64,000 nt of DNA from Amaurobius ferox (Eukaryota; Arthropoda; Arachnida; Araneae; Amaurobiidae): NCBI GenBank assembly GCA_951213105.1, contig OX578153.1, positions 49,091,539 through 49,155,538 on the forward strand, read 5' to 3'. A program made the position numbers and the translations under genes. Below the pieces are notes generated by a model that saw only the letters and a list, made by a program, of their open reading frames with translations, did not search any database and had not been told where the DNA came from. Below are positions 10,034 through 20,160 of this stretch, in pieces; within the stretch, counting starts at the first letter, position 1, and the number at the start of each line of letters is the position of its first letter.

Positions 10034-11395
10034 TTGTTAGATGAGATGTCAAATAATTGTCATATTGAGAAAAACACTTTTGAATTAGTTAAGAAATTGA
10101 AAACTCTTACTAATATTCATAGTATTTATACTTTTGATTTCAAACATTTGTTTAATAATATTGATGTAGATGATCTGCAGAGAACTATTTTAGGAATTTT
10201 TGAAAAATATAATATCAATCTAAAATATTCAAATTTTCTTTTTAAGGGTGAGCGTCAGTAAATTTTCTGCCCTATCCGCGCTTTGTTAACTTTCGCGGCA
10301 CACATATTTCGCCGAAATTCTGCTCAAACAGTTGCGATATATTTTTTGAAAGATAAAATGCAATGCTTAGATTATATTAAAACTAAATTTAATGCCCCCA
10401 AAAACATAGAATATATTTTTTATTTTAAACCAAAATATTTTTGGTGCTGCCACCTGTTATCGTAATTTATTTCATATCGATTATTTTTATTTTTTAATGA
10501 ACATTTTTAAATATCTATTCCTTCTAATACATTGTTAAATGCAACAACAGATCATATATAATAATGCCACAATCGCCGAAATGTAATTTATCATTCTATA
10601 AATTTGATAAGGGATCTGAATGTACATCACTGAAGACAGCAGTTTTGTCTTCAAGTTCCTTTGTCTTCAAGTCCAAGTTGAATTACGTTTCCGTGATTAT
10701 GGCATTGTATATGATCTGTTGTTGTATTTATTACCGTATTAGAAGGAATAGACATTTAAAAATGTTCATTAAAAAATAAAAATAGTCGGTATGAATTAAA
10801 TTACGACAACAGATGGCAGCACCAAAAATATTTTAAATTAAAATAAAACATGCATTCCGTGTTTTATTGGGCATTAAATTTAGTTTCAATATAATCTAAG
10901 CATAGCATTTTATCTATAAGATTTATTAATATTTTATATATATTTCGCAACTGTTTGAGCAGAATTTCGGCGAAATATGTGTGCCGCGAAATTTAACAAA
11001 GCGCGGATAGGGCAGAAATGTTACTGACGCTCACCCTTAAGAAATTACTTTTCACTCTCTACGAGAATTATATTCAACATGGAGGTACTTTTTTTAAGCG
11101 ACAGTTTGGGATCCCACAAGGGATGTGGGCCTCATCATTGTTAGCTAATCTGTATTTATTCTTCTATGAAAAGAACATTAAACCAAGTTTGCATAATATG
11201 CACATGTTTAGATATCTAGATGACATTTTATGTGTATCCTTCAATAATATTCCTGTAGTATTTAACTTTTATCCTAATAATTTACAATTTAATGCAAGTA
11301 ATAGTGACTCTAATGTTGCAAACTTTTTAGATTTAAATTTAGAATTAAAAAATTGTAATACAGCTATAAACTTGTTTGATAAAAGACAAGATGGC
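10034..11395 (+). pseudogene. Penelope-like reverse transcriptase fragment, split by a DNA element
   Basis: The left part (10034-10245) carries 'FDFKHLFNNI', which resembles the RT motif A region of Penelope-like elements. The right part (11037-11395) carries 'GIPQGMWASSLLANLYL' (motif B region), 'FRYLDDIL' (catalytic YxDD) and 'NFLDLNLEL' downstream. Both parts are in compatible frames once the 791 bp insertion at 10246-11036 and one TTAA copy are disregarded. The GIY-YIG endonuclease expected at the C-terminus is missing because Tc1-derived sequence follows from about 11400. A broken retroelement gene, not a host gene. Confidence 0.78.
10246..11036. mobile_element. Foldback / piggyBac-like non-autonomous element (791 bp)
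   Basis: Flanked by TTAA at 10242-10245 and 11037-11040. The ends are 'gggtgagcgtcagtaa' and its reverse complement 'ttactgacgctcaccc'. The inverted arms extend far inward: the left-arm block near 10440-10535 matches the right-arm block near 10730-10830 in reverse. Even near the centre, 'caacaacagatcatata' pairs with 'tatgatctgttgttg'. TTAA duplication plus GGG/CCC ends fits the piggyBac superfamily. No transposase is encoded, so it depends on an enzyme supplied elsewhere. Confidence 0.85.
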
Positions 11396-11811
11396 TATGG
11401 AAGTGTCTGGATGTGACTCAGGCAGGCCTGGGCGACCCGAACATTATCCTGGCGGAATTCCGCACCTGGAATCCCAGAAGTGAGTGGGAGCACATGGGGA
11501 TGTAGAATCTCATCCACGTACCGATGGCCCGTCAATGTTCCAGGTATGATTACTAGAGCAGATCGGCTGTCGTAGATTATGGCTCCCCAGCCTATGATGC
11601 CTGCAGTGGGGCTGGTGGGGCGATTGATAACGAGGTTGGGATTGTGACGTTGTGCAGAGAACCTCCACACCCGGACACGCTGATCATCGGTTCCAAAAAC
11701 GAAGCGGCACTCATCGCTAAACACCACACATAGCCAATCTCTGGTGTTCCACATTGCGTCCGTCAGTTGCGTATATCGACGTTTCTGGCATCTACTCACC
11801 ATTCTTTTCAC
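11395..11811 (-). pseudogene. Tc1-type transposase, truncated
   Basis: A 138-residue frame with 'CVVFSDECRFVFG' (first catalytic Asp in the FSDE motif), 'VRVWR', 'GIIGWGAIIYDSRSALVIIPGTLTGHRYVDEIL' in two stretches, and 'FRQDNVRVA' (second Asp in QDN). These match the Tc1/mariner DDE fold in order. It ends at a TAG after 'HIQTLP', where a tryptophan is expected, and the third catalytic residue region is lost. The N-terminal DNA-binding domain is also not readable. The 3' end abuts the Penelope-like gene. Confidence 0.8.
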
Positions 11812-11984
11812 TCCGTACTCGTACTTGCGTCGGCCGAAGCTTCTCGTATTGATGGGGCACTCGCGGGTGTACGGTCATGCGCGATCACACCAGACTTCGA
11901 TCATTTGCATACCAGCCCGTCATCTAGCTATTTACATATTTTCGCAGTTGTACCACGTGTTCTTGGTGCGCAACTTTCATTGTC

Positions 11985-12130
11985 CATGCGTGTATATTCT
12001 ATTACTCACTATTCTATGTGAAAGTCAAAAACCTTGACCTAAATACTATCGGAAAGTCTGGTTACAACTAATGCTAAATTACGTTGTCACGTGACACCCG
12101 GAAACATTATTCCTTAAGATATTTTAATAA
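11985..12130. repeat. Repeat shared with 19260-19410 (Tc1-end-like)
   Basis: 'cttgacctaaatactatcg', 'aattacgttgtcacgtgaca' and 'ggaaacattat' recur in the same order near 19310-19390. Its position just outside the Tc1 remnant suggests it is that element's terminal region. No exact terminal repeat could be delimited. Confidence 0.5.
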
Positions 12131-12559
12131 TCTCCCTCAACTTTTACCCAATAGGCTTTTTTTTCACTTTGACTTATAATTCCCCATTAAAATGCAAATG
12201 CGATATTGATTATGTCATTAGCTGAAATTTCACGTCAGGCGTAATAACTGTTAGGGAGATCTTTGACTTTTAATATGACGGGGAATACCTAAGCACAAAA
12301 ATTTCTGGTTTTAAGTAATGTCAATTTTCTCATGAGCTGCTTGCTCTTTAATAGGTAAATTTCTCGCTTTATTGCAATTTTTTTATGCTTATTAGCTACG
12401 GAAGAAAATATTCTGGCAGCATAAGAAAGCGACTTTCACTTTTATCTAATTTCGACGGACTCCTTTTGGAGGGTTAATTTAATCCAATACTCTAGAATGT
12501 GAGTTGAAGTTTAGATATGATGTGCGGGTGGCCAGAAGGGGATGCTACCCTTGCATTGC
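12131..12559. other. No recognisable feature
   Basis: AT-rich noncoding sequence without gene, clear repeat or RNA. Confidence 0.4.
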
Positions 12560-12945
12560 TTTAAAAGTATATATATATAATTTAATGCTTTATTTAGCCG
12601 GTTATCTGTTGTTATTATCAAATATTGGTTTGTCGGGAAAATAAGTATAATTCCCTTTTTGGTCAATTATAATACAGGCCCAGCATTATATATAGAAGAA
12701 AAAATATGTATCACAGTAACTCGTTAGAAAGACCGTCGTTTGCTAAGTCGAAGGTCTGAGGGTTCAGGCGACAGCCCATGTGTTTGAGGTGCGAGGATTG
12801 CACTTGAACGACTCAAATTCCCGCACGGATTATTGCTTCCGCCCAAACTGTCGCCCTGTTCACGAAGAGTACGATCTAGATAAGCATGCGGGTTCCAAAA
12901 CCCGTTTTAGAGGTTGGTGGTAAGCGAAGGTGGGTACCACAGACT
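12560..12945 (+). repeat. Degenerate SINE plus 5' flank, duplicated segment copy 1
   Basis: From about 12728 it contains a tRNA-like head and a decayed SINE body ('ttcacgaagagtacgatc' and 'gaggttggtggtaagcgaag' match the conserved body). The preceding 170 bp ('tatataatttaatgc', 'cagtaactcgttagaaag', 'gctaagtcgaaggtctgag') resemble 14755-14940. It therefore belongs to a duplicated block, not an isolated SINE. Confidence 0.55.
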
Positions 12946-14085
12946 AATATTATACAGACCTGCACTCTCCATAGTTTCGTTTTCGCGGCGGCCATTAGAG
13001 ATAGACCAAAACGAGGGTTGGCGCGCTCTTGGCAATGGTCTAGTTTGGTCTGAGCGCTTGGCGATGGTCAGGTTTGAGTCCAAGACGATTTTCAATGTTA
13101 TAACCCTATTTCGCTGGACGAAAATTTAGAACAACAGACTAGCGTGGTTTGAGTAAAGTGAAAAAGGATTATTTGTTAAGTGTTTAGATCATTTCATAGA
13201 AATGGATTGATGAAAGAAAACTGGTTGCGTTACAGGGTATGTAATTTATTTTTATTAAAATTGAAATAATTTTAGTTATCACCATCCTACATACGTGTTC
13301 ATTATAAGTATACACGTGTTCATACGTATACACGTGTTCATATAAGTATACATGTGTTCATCATACGAAATTAGTGCTGTGTTATTACTGCCGGATTAGA
13401 CTAAATTTTAAGAGGTAGTGGTATAATTAGTTAAAAAATATTATTTAAAAAATATAGTTAAATAAATAGTTAAAAAATATTTTTATAAATTGTGACATAA
13501 TTGATATTTGGATAGCTTTTTCTTAGTTGAATGTGATATTGTATGTGTATATATTTAAATAAAATTTTTATTAAGTGCCTTATGGTGGAAAATTCACCCC
13601 CCCGCCTCGGGTAATTAATGATTGAGTGCCACAACTTCGATAGTGCATTTATGTAACTTTTATATTCACTATATGAATATTTTTATATTAAAAAAAAGCC
13701 TATTATCAGTATCCCAGAACAAATTAAGGATCAAGTAATTAACGATGAACACGCTAGTATACTTTTTAGACTGAAAATATTATATAATATTTCCGTCTTT
13801 TGAGTATGTTAGCTTGTAATTTTTTGTGCATTATGTTTTATAGTGAGACAATGCAATGTGTCTATTTTTCAATCTATTTTATGATTATTTGAATTAAATG
13901 TATAACTATGTTTATTAAATTTACTTAAACTACTGAATATATCTATGTTGCAGATTTATGTATTTTTAAATCCTGATCATTTCTATAGTTTCAAAAATTA
14001 TAAAAGTACAGTCCTCAACATTTTGTTCCCCTACCGTTTAAAAAAAAAATCGCCAAACGAGCAATAACGCGCCAAATCTGGCAGA
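12946..14085. other. No gene; short 'cacgtgttcat' tandem
   Basis: Near 13290-13360 the words 'acacgtgttcat' and 'cgtatacacgtgttcat' repeat about four times. The remainder is AT-rich and unassigned. Confidence 0.4.
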
Positions 14086-14330
14086 CGCATCGTAGTTCAG
14101 TTGGCCCAACTCACGAGCTCTAGTGTCTATGCGACATCCCATGTTAAAAATGTTGCCATAGGATCCTATGGGAGTGAACCTTCTGAATATAGTATTCTGT
14201 GGTGGGTACGGTCTCTGTTGAAGCCCTCTCCTACGGGGTTCCGGTCTAAATTAGGAGGGTTCAATCCCGGCCGTCCAAACAGATACATTACATATTCGGG
14301 TAAGTCGGACAGTCTGGGTCGAAGAAGCCG
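14086..14330 (+). mobile_element. Degenerate SINE
   Basis: The head is rearranged ('cgtagttcagttggccc', 'aactcacgagctctagtg'). The 3' half is readable as the shared SINE body: 'gggtacggtctctgttgaag', 'ggggttccggtctaaatta', 'ccggccgtccaaacagatac', ending 'cggacagtctgggtc'. Older than the 5713 and 40539 copies, judging by mismatches. Confidence 0.65.
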
Positions 14331-14409
14331 AATTCCAAAGTATGGTCAAAATAACCTATTTTATATATTATATATAAATATATATAACTATGTGTATTTC
14401 AAATAATCC

Positions 14410-15560
14410 TTTTTTTTATTTTCCAGAAGAAATGATTCAATTATGATATATTTTGTCTGTAATTTTGTTTAAATTTGTTTTGTAATTGGTGGCAAATTTT
14501 CTATCTGCGGTTTCCACCTAAATGTATTTTTAAAGCATCTATTTCTCAGGATCTACTATGTATACAGCTTAGATGATGAGTGAAATGGATTCAGCGGTGA
14601 ATTTCTGAAGAGGCCGAATAATTCATTAAATATACCCATTTGCGGTTCTTCAAATACTGCATTAATTGTAGGGCCCAACATTGTAGTGGATGTATCCTTA
14701 TCAGTATTTTATTTCGAATTTAATTTTTTCCACTAAGAATGTGATGAGAGTTTATATATATAATTTAAAACTGTATATATAATTTAAAACTGTATTAGTC
14801 AGGTTATTAGCAGGTTTATTTCCCGTTTCCTTCGACTGTAATGCCCGTTTCCCCGCTTCAAATATAGAAGGAAAAAAATTTGTCTCAGTAACTCATTAGA
14901 CAGAGCGCTGTTTGTGAAGTCGAAGATGTGAGTGTGCAATTCTAAAATTTGAGGGGCTACATCCCAGTGGTTAAAGTGTGAGGATAGCAGTCGGCCGATT
15001 CGAGTTTGATTCCCGCCTTCCCCTAAACAGTCGTCGTGATCACGCGGAATACGATCACTTTCGACAGTAAATAAGTCCTTCCGAGAGATTGATTTTATGG
15101 GACTCTAAATTAGGTGGCAATTCTGACCGTCCGAACAGATACCTTACACCTTCGAGTAGGTCGGGCGGTTTGGATTGAAAAATAATTCCAATAATACTTA
15201 ATACTTTACCAAGAAGTAATACTTTTCAATTTGCAGAAGAAATTGCTCGATTCTGATATATTTTATCTGTGAAATTTTGTTTTTAAATTTTATTTAACTT
15301 TGTTTTGTAATAGGTGACAAATATTCATATCTGTGGTTTTCACCACAGATTTCACAATCTGTGGTTCTACCAAAAATAACTTTTAAAGAATTTATTTCTC
15401 AGGATCTACTATAAATACGGCTTAGATGATGGCTGAAATGGATTCAGCATTGAATTTCTCAAGAGGCCGAATAATTAATTCACAAAAGATACCCATTTGC
15501 GGTTCTTCAAAAACTGCATTGATTGTAGGGGTCGACCTTGTACAGGTTCCGATCGAGTAT
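14410..15560 (+). repeat. Tandem segmental duplication of about 0.8-0.85 kb
   Basis: 14418-14690 and 15232-15545 share a long order of words: 'cagaagaaat', 'tgatatattttgtctgt' or 'tgatatattttatctgt', 'ctcaggatctacta', 'gaaatggattcagc', 'gaggccgaataatt', 'acccatttgcggttcttcaa'. Each is preceded by a SINE copy (14086-14330 and 14945-15180). The block including its SINE was therefore duplicated as a unit, not hit twice independently. No coding capacity seen. Confidence 0.7.
14945..15180 (+). mobile_element. tRNA-headed SINE, diverged
   Basis: tRNA-like head 'ggctacatcccagtggttaa' with B-box-like 'agtttgattcc'. The body follows ('cacgcggaatacgatcac', 'agtccttccgagag') and the tail is 'ggtcgggcggtttgg'. 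Part of the tandem duplicated block. Confidence 0.65.
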
Positions 15561-15852
15561 AATCACTTTACTGCAGATAGATCGAATATGCATATATATA
15601 TATATATATATATACAGAGTGGCCATAAAATAACTTTTCCTGGAGACATCTGCAGCTAAAACTAACGAACAAAATGAAACCAAATTTCAAATACAGACTG
15701 AGGAAGGCATGGGGCGACGAATTCCGGGAAAAAAAATAAAATTAAATAAATAAAAAAATAAAAAGGGGGGGGGGGGCAAAAGTCGTCGGTAAGGGAGATT
15801 TTGGTGCTGCCGGAACCAATAACGAATGAATTATTACACAAGCGAATTATTA

Positions 15853-16243
15853 GGGCCAACGGCCGTACCGTGCTGAAAACACCGGTTCTCGTTAGATCAC
15901 CGAAGTCAAGCAGCATCGGGCGCGGTTAGTACTTGGTGGGTGACCACCTCGGAACACCGCGTGCTGTTGGCCATCTCGGGTGCGGTATCCCCGTGGTTTG
16001 CGCGCTAGATTTGCACGCTACCACAAATGCCGCCGTGTTCATGCGGAGTACGATCACGTTAAACATGTGGGTCCGTAAGTCCTTCCGAGAGGTTGGTGGT
16101 AGGGGAAGGAGGGTACGGTCCCTGTGGATGCCTCCCCCACTGGGTTCCGGTCTAAATTGGGTGGCACTTCCCGGCCGTCCATACAGTTACCTTACACCTT
16201 TCTGGTAGGTCGGACGGTCTGGGTCTCAACAACATCAACAACA
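15853..16243 (+). mobile_element. 5S-headed SINE, full length, nested
   Basis: Near-identical to the copy at 5235-5619, with the same 5S rRNA-like head, B-box-less tRNA remnant and body. The 15 bp duplication 'acaagcgaattatta' flanks it at 15838-15852 and 16244-16258. It inserted into the older mariner-type element. Confidence 0.88.
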
Positions 16244-16384
16244 ACAAGCGAATTATTACACAAGCAATGCATTATGAACACAAGCAAAATGGAGTAAGCA
16301 GAATTTCAATAATGTTTTAGTAATAAAAAATGATCATACCATACAGTTATGAATGTATTTATTAAACTCACAGAAAATAATCTT

Positions 16385-16675
16385 CTATTCATCAACATTA
16401 GGATCCCCTGAACAGCGTGCAACATTTTCTACGTGCTGACCTTCCCTATGCGCAACATATTGTATCCGGTGTATGACGTTCTCTACTGCTGCGTGTAAAC
16501 TGTCAGTTTGTATATTTGTAACATCCCGTGTTATGAAGGTTTGGAAAGCACTAACACGCACAACGTTATGAAGCCTTCCGAATTCCCTAAGAGCCACCAC
16601 GGCATTACACTGTCGAGTGTAGAACAGCTTTACAAGTAAAGCACGTTGAGATAAAGTAGGGGGCATATTAAGCAC
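16385..16675 (-). pseudogene. Internally deleted mariner-type transposase
   Basis: A 96-residue frame. The first 40 residues ('LSQRALLVKLFYTRQCNAVVALREFGRL') look like the N-terminal helix-turn-helix typical of arthropod mariner-related transposases (DUF4817-like). The rest ('VENVIHRIQYVAHREGQHVENV') looks like the extreme C-terminus of the same proteins. The whole catalytic core is missing and the two ends are joined in frame. It lies inside the element bounded by the inverted repeats at 15615 and 16989. Whether the short protein is made is unknown. Confidence 0.6.
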
Positions 16676-16989
16676 AAATCAACAGTCAATCAAAGAACAT
16701 CTAACTGACAGAACGTCAGCTCTTCCCTTTTAAAAGGAATGAGTGGCGCTGCTGTCACTTACGCACTATGAAATTTGTATAATCTATCTAGATATGCAAA
16801 TTTCCTAGTGCGTACGTGACAGCAGTGATAGAATCTTCCCTATTGGCGACTTTTGGCGCTAAATCGTGCTTTGCAGAATTCATCTCCCCATGCCTTCCAC
16901 AGTCTGTGTTTGAAATTTGCTTTCATTTAGTTCATTAGTTTTAGCTGCAGATGCCTCCAAACAGGGAAAGTTATTTTATGGCCACCCTG

Positions 16990-17129
<140 letters not shown>

Positions 17130-17289
17130 CAGGGTGTTGTCTTGAAGAGGCGACAAACTCAGAGGGGTGATATTAGACATCAAGACAGACAAAAATTGAC
17201 CTTAGAATATGGTATCGCAAACTACATTTAGTCGGTGAAAATCGCAAAAATTGACGTCGTCCCCACACCACTGTCCCCTCGAAACTTCA

Positions 17290-18338
17290 ATAGAAGTTTA
17301 GTGTTAACATATGGGTAGGGATGCTCGGAGATATTCTGTTGCGACCGTACCTTCTGCCCGAAAGCCTCAATGGCGTAACGTACCTTGTTTTCCTGCAGCA
17401 CGTTCACTCGGTTTTGCTACAGATTGTATCGGCCACGGTGCGGCAAAACATGTGGTTCATGCATGATGGTGCACCAGTACATTTTTCATTCTGGTACGTA
17501 ACCACCACCATGCTACATATCCAGAGAGGTGGACTGGACCTGCCTAACCTCTTGCTTGGCCTCCACGCTACCTGGACCTCCATACCTTGAACTTCTTCTT
17601 TTAGGGACACCTTAAATCACTCGTGTATCAGGGGATACGCCTGTAAAACTACAATAGACCTCCTAGAGACAAAACAAAACAAAATCCTACGGATTATCAG
17701 GAAAGCTCCCAGGTACTTAAGAAACTCGGTAATTAGGAATGACTTCAAAATAAAAACTGTTAGAGCCCAAATTAAAAAGCTAGCGCTTAAATTTTACAGA
17801 AATTTGCCATCCGTTCCAAACGAACTGTTATTCAATTTGCATGACTATGATCATCGCAAGGCCAAATCTCGTAAGAGACCCCGCGCTGTTCTAAACATCG
17901 ATAATCGGAATTAAATGATCCCACCTCAAACATCTGATTTTAAAATAAAACTCGCGACTATTATTTTATAAAAAAAAAAAAAAAATATTCTAAACACTAA
18001 ACTGCCAAAACGCTAGGTAACCCTTAGATCTGCATCAACCCCCCAAACTGCTTAAACTCTAAATGTGCAACAAACTGCCACACTAGGAGCTAGGATAAAT
18101 AATAAAAAGTAGTAAATAAAAACCTCGAACCTCCAATTAGGGTCACTGAATTAATGTCACAGTTTGACGATAAGAACCACATATTGAAACTGGAGATTAA
18201 AGGCACTTCGCGCCTGGTGCTCTGTCTTGTACGACACTACGTATCGTGTATCAGACGCCTGTGGAGATACAGGAGGATCTCATAACATGGATCGTCGTCG
18301 CTGGGACAGACATCGCCAGCATACCCGGTATCTTTGAG
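17290..18338 (+). pseudogene. Mariner-type transposase, C-terminal half, interrupted
   Basis: The first part (open 17321-17590) has 'YLLPESLNG', 'VRQNMWFMHDGAPVHFS' (second catalytic Asp in the HDGAP motif) and then 'IQRGGLDLP' (family: GRGG). The last part resumes near 18258 and reads 'EIQEDLITWIVVAGTDI' and 'IPGIFERV' before TGA, the usual C-terminal end of this group. The N-terminus and first Asp are absent, deleted between the left repeat and 17290. Frameshifts occur near 17585. Nonfunctional. Confidence 0.75.
17645..18244 (+). mobile_element. 5'-truncated Jockey-type LINE tail
   Basis: The frame 17660-17914 reads as the C-terminal end of a LINE ORF2 ('ILRIIRKAPRYLRNSVIRND', later 'KKLALKFYRNLPS' and 'KSRKRPRAVLNI'), followed by a 3' UTR. 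The imperfect duplication built on 'cgtgtatcagacgcctgt' lies at 17622-17644 (with a 5 bp internal insertion) and 18245-18262. Insertion therefore went into the mariner transposase coding sequence. I assign it to Jockey-like LINEs by resemblance only. Confidence 0.7.
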
Positions 18339-18778
18339 CGCGTCTGATAATTGTTACTCCATCGCTGTCGATTGTACAATGACTTTCACGGCCGCAAATT
18401 CGAACAATTCCTGTGATCATTTCTTTTCGACTGCCTCCTGGCATTGAACTGTGAGGCACAGGCAGGATTGCAATCATTCGGACAATTAATTAAATAGTTT
18501 TTGTACTTATTTATTTTACTTTTTTACTTATTTTGTACATTTTACTGTACTTTATTTTATACAGCACAGGATGTGTTGTAATCATGCTGTCAAGTAAATG
18601 GTTTTCTACATATTATTGGTCATTTTGTACCACTCGACATCAACACCTTTCATAAGTATTTTTGCGATTTTAACCGACTAAACGTGGTTTGCGATAGCAT
18701 GTTCTACGACAATTTTTGTTTCTCTTGATGTCTAATATCACTCCTCTGAGTTTGTCGCCATTACAAGGCAACACCCTG

Positions 18779-18816
18779 TATATATATATATATATATATA
18801 TATAGGGTGTTGTATA

Positions 18817-18858
<42 letters not shown>
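18779..18858. repeat. (TA)n microsatellite with an element-end stub
   Basis: TA repeats interrupted at 18804-18812 by 'agggtgttg'. This equals the first bases of the mariner end at 17130 and may be the trace of another copy. Confidence 0.8.
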
Positions 18859-18859
<1 letters not shown>

Positions 18860-19259
18860 TCGCATCCAAAATACTGAGACATAATTCTATAATTTGGGAT
18901 ATGTCTTGGCATTCTAACAGAATAAAATGTTTGATTTCATAAGTAATTTTAATTTTTGTAATTTTTCGTGTGTTTGCATTCAGTGATGGCAAACCATTTT
19001 CCTCAAAGTCCTCTCACGTTCAATGGATCCGACCGTCTATCAGTGAAGTTGACTGAGCATGCTCTGTTTATGCCACGCTTTCCCTCCTGATTTTTTTTTA
19101 TTGCTTTTATATGAAGAGCGTGCAATTTTAAGACTGTTGCCATTTTAAATTGTGTTAAAATACGCTATTTAATCGGGTGCTTATTTAACTGAAAATAAAA
19201 TTTGGAATGATTTTGATTCAAAACTGGCGATTTTAAATGTGAGCTGAAGGACACGGGAC
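18859..19259. other. No recognisable feature
   Basis: Noncoding, AT-rich; no repeat identified. Confidence 0.35.
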
Positions 19260-19410
19260 GCCGGTAAATTCATTCTATTACACACTATTTACAGGTAAAA
19301 TTTAAAATCTTGACCTAAACACTATCGACAAATCTAGTTGTAACTTATGGAAAATTACGTTGTCATGTGACACATGGAAACATTATCCCTTAAGGTAATA
19401 TTTTTTTATT
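19260..19410. repeat. Repeat shared with 11985-12130
   Basis: 'cttgacctaaacactatcg', 'aattacgttgtcatgtgaca' and 'ggaaacattatcccttaag' match the segment beside the Tc1 remnant at 11.4-12.1 kb. No transposase lies here, so this may be an isolated element end. Confidence 0.5.
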
Positions 19411-19821
19411 TTATTTATTTATTTTTGTGTGGTGGGGGATCACTAAGTTCTGTAATGTTTAAATCTACTAGTAAACATGAAACTGGTATTCAGCAAATAA
19501 GAAAACAAAATGTAATAAAAATAATTTATTAAAAAATATAAATATCAAAGCCGCCAATAAAAATTACGGTCTCCCCCCCCCCCCCCCAAAAAAAAAATCT
19601 ATTGAGCATTTTTATTCTCTTTTGCGTACTGATTTCGCACAGTAATAGGAATTTTCAAAAAACCCGAAAATTTCATCTCCAGAACCAGAATTTGAAATCC
19701 CTAGTGAATCTCCTATCTTAGCTGGAATTAGACGATGAATTCGTATCAATCCACTATCAGTCTACTATCATCACTATCAATCTGTTATCATTACTATCAG
19801 TCTACTAAAAATCTTCTATAG
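19411..19821. other. Simple-sequence-rich noncoding stretch
   Basis: Contains a run of about 16 C near 19575 and a small tandem of 'tcactatcaatctgttatca'-like words near 19745-19810. No gene. Confidence 0.45.
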
Positions 19822-20160
19822 GAATAACCTATTTCTCCATTCCATCCTTAACTGTTGGCAAAATTTTGGTGACGAACTTGGTGAAATATTGCCAACTTGG
19901 CGAGTTATTTTAATGCTGAACAATTGTCGAAAATTTTGCCAAACTGCGATAAATCATTGAAAATGATGACTAATTGATGACAATTCAATATCATAGCAAG
20001 GCAATAAGAATCTACAATAAGTATAATCCATTTATCCGTCCATAACGCTTGGCGAAAAATTTTGGGGGATGCCGCCAGCTTGGCGACTTTTTGAAATGTT
20101 GCAAAAGTGATAAAATTGCCGCAAAATAAATAAAGTTGACATTAATAAAAGTAATATTTT
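19822..20160 (-). repeat. CGCCAA-rich interspersed repeat, partial copy
   Basis: Two successive partial matches to the family at 3325-3760, reverse orientation: 'ccattccatccttaactg' with 'gacgaacttggtgaaata', then 'gtccataacgcttggcg' with 'cagcttggcgacttt'. Diverged and noncoding. Confidence 0.55.

Larger units (their letters stand above)
15615..16989. mobile_element. Mariner-type element with long terminal inverted repeats, SINE inside
   Basis: The ends 'cagagtggccataaaataac' (15615 on) and the reverse complement of the right end ('cagggtggccataaaataac') match. The match continues inward for about 110 bp, through 'catctgcagctaaaactaa' and 'gaaggcatgggg'. TA dinucleotides flank both ends inside (TA)n. 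The element is 1375 bp including the 391 bp SINE at 15853-16243. It encodes only a shortened transposase on the minus strand, so it is non-autonomous. Confidence 0.85.
17130..18778. mobile_element. Second mariner-type element, broken by a LINE tail
   Basis: Left end 'cagggtgttgtcttgaagag' and right end (reverse complement) 'cagggtgttgccttgtaatg' match. The match continues inward through 'gcgacaaactcagagg', 'gatattagacatcaaga' and 'cgcaaa', about 120 bp. TA target sites lie in (TA)n on both sides. The transposase gene survives only as 17290-17630 and 18245-18338. A 600 bp LINE piece at 17645-18244 splits it. Confidence 0.85.

Noticed and set aside
18670..18992. 80- and 84-residue minus-strand frames
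   Set aside because: Mostly translated (TA)n and mariner terminal repeat.
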